DNA from: Marinococcus halotolerans DSM 16375
GTDB lineage: Bacteria > Bacillota > Bacilli > Bacillales > Marinococcaceae
Direction: 5' to 3'
DNA: 64,000 bases
Assembly (NCBI RefSeq): GCF_000420725.1
Contig: NZ_ATVM01000006.1
Location: 62,001-126,000 of the forward strand
Positions 59,259 through 64,000 of the stretch are shown one piece after another (the stretch's first letter is position 1; each line of letters starts with the position of its first letter). The position numbers and the translations under genes were made by a program. The notes under the pieces are model-generated. The model was not told the DNA's origin. It did not search any database and was given only the letters and a program-made list of their open reading frames with translations.

Positions 59259-60455
59259 TTGGCGAAGATACAAGTGGAAAACTTAACCAAGGTCTTCGGA
59301 AAACGCCCAGGCCGTGCGATTAAACTGCTGGAGCAGGGAAAATCGAAGGATGAAATTCTTGAAGAAACCGGCTGCACGGTCGGCGTGAACCGGAGCAATT
59401 TCTCGGTGGAAGCCGGAGAAATTTTTGTTATCATGGGACTTTCTGGAAGTGGAAAATCGACGCTCGTGCGACTTCTGAACCGGTTAATTGATCCGACCGA
59501 AGGAAGCGTCTGGGTGGACGGGGATGATCTGGCCCGTATGGATGACAAAGGGCTCAGGAAGGTACGCCGGGAAAAAATGAGCATGGTTTTCCAACAATTC
59601 GGACTATTTCCCTTCCGGACGATTCTCGATAACGTGGCGTACGGCCTGGAAATTCAGGGGCTCGAGGAGCAGGAAAAAAAGAAAAAAGCAGATGAAGCCC
59701 TGCAGCTGGTCGGTCTTGGCGGCTACGGCAACATGTATCCGGATGAGCTGTCCGGCGGGATGCAGCAGCGCGTCGGTCTGGCCAGGGCACTGGCCGCAGA
59801 CACGGACATTCTGCTGATGGATGAAGCCTTCTCGGCACTCGACCCGCTGATCCGCAAGGAAATGCAGGATGAGCTGCTCGAGCTGCAGGGCCGGATGAAA
59901 AAGACCATCGTGTTTATTACCCACGATCTGGATGAAGCGCTCCGGCTCGGCGACCGTATTACGATTATGAAAGACGGGCGGGTTGTTCAGATTGGCACGC
60001 CGGAGGATATTCTTCAGCACCCGGCTGATGACTACGTTGCCAAATTCGTGGAAGATGTGGACCGCTCCAAGGTATTTACCGCAGAAGCCGTCATGAAGCG
60101 GCCGGAGGTACTGACGATCGATAAGGACGGGCCGCGGGTGGCCCTGCAGCGCATGAAAAAGGAAGGCATTTCGAGCCTGTATGTAACCAATAAAGACCGG
60201 ACACTGCTCGGAATTGTCCACGCCGATGAAGTATCGGAATTGGCAGAGCAGGGATCCGAAGACATTCGGAGCGTACTGCATGAAGATGTACCGACAGTTC
60301 AAAAGGATACGGTGGTTAAGGAAATGATCGAGCTGCTTACATACAAAAACACACCAGTAGCCGTCGTAGATGAAGAAAACAAAATTGTCGGCATTGTTGT
60401 AAGAGGCTCCGTGATGGCACTGCTTTCCGGCAAGGAGGTGTCGGCCGTTGAGTAA
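59259..60455 (+). CDS. opuAA: glycine betaine/proline ABC transporter ATP-binding protein
   Basis: A 398-residue ATPase of an OpuA-type osmoprotectant importer. Walker A GLSGSGKST is at 60-68; the signature LSGGMQQR and Walker B ILLMDEAFSALD follow. Two CBS domains fill the C-terminal 120 residues and probably sense ionic strength or a nucleotide, as known for OpuA. Start is TTG, with ACGAGGTGTG upstream. The stop overlaps opuAB. Confidence 0.94.
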   Translation: MAKIQVENLTKVFGKRPGRAIKLLEQGKSKDEILEETGCTVGVNRSNFSVEAGEIFVIMGLSGSGKSTLVRLLNRLIDPTEGSVWVDGDDLARMDDKGLRKVRREKMSMVFQQFGLFPFRTILDNVAYGLEIQGLEEQEKKKKADEALQLVGLGGYGNMYPDELSGGMQQRVGLARALAADTDILLMDEAFSALDPLIRKEMQDELLELQGRMKKTIVFITHDLDEALRLGDRITIMKDGRVVQIGTPEDILQHPADDYVAKFVEDVDRSKVFTAEAVMKRPEVLTIDKDGPRVALQRMKKEGISSLYVTNKDRTLLGIVHADEVSELAEQGSEDIRSVLHEDVPTVQKDTVVKEMIELLTYKNTPVAVVDEENKIVGIVVRGSVMALLSGKEVSAVE

Positions 60456-61287
60456 CATGACGCCACTGCCGCTTGCTGCCTGGATTGATGCGTTTGTCGA
60501 ATGGCTGACCCAGGCGGAATTTATTTTTGGCCCCCTTACGGACTTTATTGGCTATATCATCAGCGGCTTTGAATGGTTTTTCGGCATCTTTCCGCCGTGG
60601 CTGCTGCTCCTGATTATGGTCGGGTTAACGTTCTGGTTTGCCGGACGGAAAATCGGGCTGACGGTGTTTGTCCTGCTCGGGCTGCTCCTGATCTGGAACC
60701 TGGGCTACTGGGAGGACATGGTGCTGACGCTTGCGATTGTGCTGACCGCCGGAGTGATTTCCATTGTGATCGGAGTGCCGGTCGGCATCTGGATGTCGCG
60801 GAGCCCGGTGGTTGAGGGCACCATCAAGCCGGTGCTCGACTTTATGCAGACGATGCCCGCCTTTGTGTACCTGATCCCGGCCGTTGCCTTTTTCGGCATC
60901 GGGATGGTGCCGGGCGTCGTCGCCTCGGTCATCTTTGCGATGCCGCCGACAATCCGTTTTACGAATCTGGGAATCAGGCAGGTGCCGACCGAAATCATTG
61001 AAGCCTCGGAGGCCTTCGGGTCGACGGGCAACCAGAAGCTGTTCAAGGTGCAGCTGCCGATGGCGAAAACGACGATTATGGCCGGGATTAACCAGACGAT
61101 CATGCTGGCACTGTCAATGGTCGTCATTGCCTCGATGATCGGGGCGGACGGTCTCGGAACGGCCGTGTACTTTGCAGTTGGCAGAAACGACGTCGGCGGC
61201 GGCTTTGAAGCCGGGCTTGCGATCGTAATTGTGGCGATCATTCTCGACCGGCTGACGCAGGGCATTGGAGCAAGTAAACGAAAATAG
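60448..61287 (+). CDS. opuAB: glycine betaine/proline ABC transporter permease
   Basis: A 279-residue permease with about six to seven helices and the inner-membrane-component motif EASEAFGSTGNQKLFKVQLP for contact with the ATPase. The TTG at 60448 is preferred because GGAGGTG lies 7 bases before it; an ATG at 60457 would be too far. It overlaps opuAA by 8 bases. It has no fused substrate-binding domain, as in Bacillus OpuA. Confidence 0.93.
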   Translation: MSNMTPLPLAAWIDAFVEWLTQAEFIFGPLTDFIGYIISGFEWFFGIFPPWLLLLIMVGLTFWFAGRKIGLTVFVLLGLLLIWNLGYWEDMVLTLAIVLTAGVISIVIGVPVGIWMSRSPVVEGTIKPVLDFMQTMPAFVYLIPAVAFFGIGMVPGVVASVIFAMPPTIRFTNLGIRQVPTEIIEASEAFGSTGNQKLFKVQLPMAKTTIMAGINQTIMLALSMVVIASMIGADGLGTAVYFAVGRNDVGGGFEAGLAIVIVAIILDRLTQGIGASKRK

Positions 61288-61293
61288 GTATAC

Positions 61294-61309
61294 CTCCCGG
61301 AAAAGGGAG
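61294..61309 (+). other. short stem-loop between opuAB and opuAC
   Basis: CTCCC pairs with GGGAG around GGAAAA, without a T-run. It may tune the higher expression of the binding protein. Confidence 0.35.
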
Positions 61310-61346
61310 TAACCATACAATTAAGAACAAAAGGGGAGTAATTCAC

Positions 61347-62294
61347 ATGGAAAAATTATGGAAAAAAGCTGGTTTAGGCGCAGCCGGAATTTCAATGGCA
61401 GCAGTAATGACCGCATGCGGCGGTGGCGGCGGGGGTTCAGAAGAATCCGGCGGCTCCGACGATTCCGGATCGAGTGAAGAATCCTCTTCCGGCGGTGGTT
61501 TTGGTGAAGAAGTGGATTACACAATTACGGGTATCGATGCCGGTGCTGGTATTATGTCTCAAAGTCAGCAGGCCATCGAAGATTACGGCCTCAGCAACTG
61601 GGACCTGCAACAGAGTTCCGGTGCGGCGATGACGAGTGCACTTGGCGATGCAATTGAAAATGAAGAGCCGATTATCGTTACCGGCTGGACGCCGCACTGG
61701 AAATTTGCGGAATATGATCTGAAATATCTGGAGGATCCGGAAGGCTCCTTCGGGGACGGGGACGATATTCATACCGTCGTACGTCAGGGACTTGAAGAGG
61801 ATATGCCGGGAGCATATCAATTCCTCGATCAGTTCCAGTGGGAAGCAGAAAACATGGAAGAGATTATGGTAGAAATTCAGGATGGCACCGAGCCGGCTGA
61901 AGCCGCTGCTACATGGGTGGATGAAAACGAAGATATGGTATCTGAATGGACCGACGGCGTGGAAGAGGTCGACGGCGAAGCAATTGAACTCGTTTACGTT
62001 GCCTGGGACTCTGAAATTGCTTCCACCAACGTGGTCGGAGAAGTACTTACCGATCTTGGCTACGATGTAACGTTAACGCAGCTTGAAGCTGGACCAATGT
62101 TTGCGGCTGTTGCTGACGGCGAAGCAGACGGCATGGTTGCCGGCTGGTTCCCGAATACACACGCAAGCCAGATGGAAGAATACGGCGATGACTATGAAGA
62201 TCTTGGTGCGAACCTCGAAGGTGCTATTACCGGCCTGGTCGTTCCGGAATACATGGACATTGATTCCATTGAAGACCTTGAAGCAGAGGAATAA
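61347..62294 (+). CDS. opuAC: glycine betaine-binding lipoprotein
   Basis: A 315-residue lipoprotein with a signal peptide ending in VMTAC (Cys24), followed by a glycine/serine/acidic linker. The mature domain holds aromatic residues of the betaine cage, as in GWTPHWKF and AGWFPNTHA. It is markedly acidic. It delivers betaine to OpuAA-OpuAB under salt stress. GGGGAG precedes the ATG. Confidence 0.93.
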   Translation: MEKLWKKAGLGAAGISMAAVMTACGGGGGGSEESGGSDDSGSSEESSSGGGFGEEVDYTITGIDAGAGIMSQSQQAIEDYGLSNWDLQQSSGAAMTSALGDAIENEEPIIVTGWTPHWKFAEYDLKYLEDPEGSFGDGDDIHTVVRQGLEEDMPGAYQFLDQFQWEAENMEEIMVEIQDGTEPAEAAATWVDENEDMVSEWTDGVEEVDGEAIELVYVAWDSEIASTNVVGEVLTDLGYDVTLTQLEAGPMFAAVADGEADGMVAGWFPNTHASQMEEYGDDYEDLGANLEGAITGLVVPEYMDIDSIEDLEAEE

Positions 62295-62307
62295 GTATAA
62301 CGATAAG

Positions 62308-62339
62308 CCGGAGCTCTCAGGAGCTTCGGTTTTATTTTT
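62308..62339 (+). terminator. intrinsic terminator of the opuA operon
   Basis: CCGGAGCTC pairs with GAGCTTCGG (one G.U pair, TCAG loop) and is followed by TTTTATTTTT. Confidence 0.85.
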
Positions 62340-62360
62340 GTCTTCATACATACCAAATGC

Positions 62361-62429
62361 CCGCAGGCATCTGCCTGCGGACATCGGGAAGTGGCACAAT
62401 TATGAACCGGGCCGGCAGATACTGCCGGC
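62361..62429. other. two GC-rich hairpins in non-coding sequence
   Basis: CCGCAGGC-ATCT-GCCTGCGG (62361-62380) and GCCGGCA-GATAC-TGCCGGC (62411-62429) are perfect stems between opuAC and the ferredoxin gene. Neither has a T-run. The 62340-62511 interval holds no recognisable gene. Confidence 0.4.
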
Positions 62430-62511
62430 TTCGAATGGTCCAATAATCGAGGTATGGGGTGGGGTAGTAATGGTATACCCGTTTTCCCCCGATTTAACCT
62501 GCCTAATTGTA

Positions 62512-62546
62512 AAAATATAAAAATCCCGCTGATGGAAAGCGGGATT
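62512..62546 (-). terminator. intrinsic terminator of the ferredoxin gene
   Basis: On the minus strand AATCCCGCT pairs with AGCGGGATT and is followed by TTTATATTTTTAC. Confidence 0.85.
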
Positions 62547-62550
62547 CGAT

Positions 62551-62790
62551 TTATTCTGTACCGAAATATTGTTTTGCTTTTTCTAGATACGGTTCTGTTT
62601 CCGGTGTCAGTTCAGTATCCTCTATAATGGCTTCTACTGGACAAACAACTACACAGGCACCACAGTCGATACAGACGTCAGGATCAATATAAAATTGCTC
62701 TTTTCCTTCTTCAATACAGTCTACAGGACAAACATCCACGCATTCCCCTGCTTTTTCCTCTATACATGGCGATGTAATGACGAATGCCAT
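62551..62790 (-). CDS. fdxA: two-cluster ferredoxin
   Basis: A 79-residue FdxA-type ferredoxin with eight cysteines at 9, 17, 21, 25, 40, 43, 46 and 50. The first set (C-x7-C-x3-C-x3-C) has the spacing of seven-iron ferredoxins with a [3Fe-4S] cluster, the second (CIDCGACVVVCP) a [4Fe-4S]. It carries electrons for an unidentified redox partner. AAGAGGTGAACC precedes the ATG. It is single and divergent from the SLC13 gene. Confidence 0.92.
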   Translation of the reverse strand: MAFVITSPCIEEKAGECVDVCPVDCIEEGKEQFYIDPDVCIDCGACVVVCPVEAIIEDTELTPETEPYLEKAKQYFGTE

Positions 62791-62965
62791 CTTGGTTCAC
62801 CTCTTTTCAAAGTATTTCAAGAGATTTATGATTACGCGCCGAAAAACTGTCTCTCCATTGAAGAAAGCCAGCGCCTAGTAAGAAACCTCTCTTTCTCTAG
62901 TGTAAAACATATAGTGTTCCTTTACAATTACCTGGCGATAAGTATAATAGGTTGTGAGTCTAAAA

Positions 62966-62993
62966 TTGATTAAACATATTAAAATACTATGAA
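62966..62993 (+). promoter_or_regulatory. possible promoter for the SLC13-type gene
   Basis: TTGATT and TATGAA are 16 bases apart, 25 bases before the GTG start. The match is moderate. The rest of the 62791-63017 interval shows nothing else I can name. Confidence 0.35.
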
Positions 62994-63017
62994 TTATAAA
63001 AAAGGGGAGGTGACGGC

Positions 63018-64000
63018 GTGTCCTGGGAGATTGTATGGGTGCTGATTATCGTATTGGCGATGATTGGGGCGTTGATGAAAGAAATAGCTCGGCCGGGTAT
63101 TATTTTTTTATTCGTTCTTTCTCTGCTGCTTATCACAGGGATCATTACACCACAACAGGGGCTGAAGGGGTTTGCCAACCAGGGCATGCTGACCGTAGGC
63201 CTTCTTTGTATTGTTGCAGGTGCTGTCCAGCAGACCGGCATCGTGGACCGGTTCGTTGAAGGGGTGCTGAGTAAAGGGCGCACCCCGAGAGGGTCGCTAA
63301 TGAAAATGCTCGTTCCCTCGGCGCTGATGAGTGGTTTTCTGAATAACACGCCGATCGTAGCGACATTTTCGCCGCTTGTGAAACGGTGGTGCGAGAAATA
63401 TGATCTGGCGCCGTCCAAATTTCTGCTTCCCTTATCCTATGCCACAATTATCGGCGGCACGATTACACTGATAGGAACGTCCACCAACCTTGTCGTGCAC
63501 GGGCTCCTGCTGGAACGGGGATACGCGGGGTTTCATTTTTTTCAGCTCGCATTAATAGGCATACCCGCAACAATTGCTGTCACTATTTTTATCTTAACGA
63601 TTGGTATAAAGATTCTGCCGGACCGGAAGCCGCCGCTGTTTTATCAGAAGGAAGGGCGCCGGAAATATATGCTCAAGCTCGAAATCACTCCGGGCTATAA
63701 GCATGTCGGAGACACGCTGAAGCGGGCGGGTTTTATTAATGATCCGTCGCTGCAGCTGCTGGCCTTACTGCCAAATGGGGAGGCAGAAAGCAGGGAAGCC
63801 GGCGAACACCACATTCTGGAGCCGGGCGATTGTCTGGTAGTATACGGAGACCTCACTCAAATAGCGATGCTCGAAAATACGGACGGTCTCAATATTAGAA
63901 CAGAAACGAGTGAAAACAAAACGGCTGAAGAGCCGGGTGACCGCAAGCTGATGGAAGTCATGGTAACCCACTACTCCAACATTTTATTTACGAAGCTGAA
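63018..64000 (+). CDS. SLC13-family permease with TrkA-C domain, 3' truncated
   Basis: The frame opens at a GTG with GGGGAGGTG before it and is still open at the window end (about 327 codons). Landmarks are FANQGMLTVGLLCIVAGAVQQTG, SGFLNNTPIVATF and GGTITLIGTSTNLVVHG, the paired motifs of the SLC13/CitM/ArsB-like ion transporter superfamily. From about residue 215 a soluble TrkA-C (RCK-C)-like domain follows (HHILEPGDCLVVYGD), with the carrier expected to resume later. Such proteins move dicarboxylates, sulfate or other anions, mostly with Na+. Confidence 0.85.
   Translation, partial: MSWEIVWVLIIVLAMIGALMKEIARPGIIFLFVLSLLLITGIITPQQGLKGFANQGMLTVGLLCIVAGAVQQTGIVDRFVEGVLSKGRTPRGSLMKMLVPSALMSGFLNNTPIVATFSPLVKRWCEKYDLAPSKFLLPLSYATIIGGTITLIGTSTNLVVHGLLLERGYAGFHFFQLALIGIPATIAVTIFILTIGIKILPDRKPPLFYQKEGRRKYMLKLEITPGYKHVGDTLKRAGFINDPSLQLLALLPNGEAESREAGEHHILEPGDCLVVYGDLTQIAMLENTDGLNIRTETSENKTAEEPGDRKLMEVMVTHYSNILFTKL

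Noticed and set aside
59604-60458. Minus-strand frame of 284 codons opposite opuAA
   Set aside because: It lies wholly opposite Walker and CBS regions of a clear ATPase.
1-64000. CRISPR arrays, insertion sequences, prophage genes, tRNA or rRNA genes
   Set aside because: No regularly spaced repeats, transposase or phage structural genes, cloverleaf sequences or rRNA segments were seen on reading both strands.

Overview
The window looks like a chromosomal segment of a halophilic or alkaliphilic member of the Bacillaceae. The evidence is Firmicutes-type Shine-Dalgarno sites (GGAGG), frequent GTG/TTG starts, CcpA-type cre sites, a LicT/SacT antiterminator system, Rex boxes, an OpuA-type glycine-betaine importer next to a GbsR-type regulator, strongly acidic secreted proteins, and many transporters of Na+-coupled families (TRAP, DAACS, AGCS, SSS, SLC13). 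The genus is inference. I see no rRNA, tRNA, insertion sequence, prophage or CRISPR array.

Region 1 (1-15.8 kb) is a carbohydrate catabolic block. It starts inside a run of three Gfo/Idh/MocA dehydrogenases with a DUF993 aldolase-fold protein, a xylose-isomerase-like TIM barrel and an aldose 1-epimerase, closed by a terminator at 6.18 kb. Next comes a TRAP transporter (DctP-DctQ-DctM) behind a cre site, then a cre-preceded L-rhamnose operon (rhaEW, rhaI, rhaB), then another TIM-barrel isomerase with its own promoter and cre. The first six genes resemble oxidise-then-eliminate routes for glycosides or cyclic polyols; the substrate is unknown.

Region 2 (15.8-29 kb) holds an OsmC protein, a uronate-dehydrogenase-like SDR, a DAACS symporter behind a perfect AT-rich palindrome, a Zn alcohol dehydrogenase, a 5'-nucleotidase, a CynX-type MFS carrier, DUF4396 and EamA membrane proteins, a MOSC protein next to fdhD, an AGCS symporter, a small sigma-like factor and glycerol dehydrogenase.

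Region 3 (29-33 kb) is a complete sucrose PTS locus: sacT, a near-consensus promoter overlapped by a cre, a ribonucleic antiterminator overlapping an intrinsic terminator, sacP (EIIBC) and sacA.

Region 4 (33-59 kb) is a mosaic of short transcription units, most ending in strong hairpin terminators shared by convergent genes. Notable items are two paralogous uracil-DNA-glycosylase-like proteins 10 kb apart, a LytTR regulator next to an acetyl-CoA hydrolase/CoA-transferase, a 3' remnant of a GH1 glycosidase, a DoxX gene whose promoter carries two Rex boxes, a tandem MpsC/DUF2294 protein, a possible terminated leader RNA, an orphan class F sortase and a MetE-like methyltransferase.

Region 5 (58.4-64 kb) is for osmoadaptation: a GbsR-family regulator divergent from opuAA-opuAB-opuAC, with a related motif in both promoter regions, followed by a two-cluster ferredoxin and the start of an SLC13/TrkA-C carrier cut by the window end.
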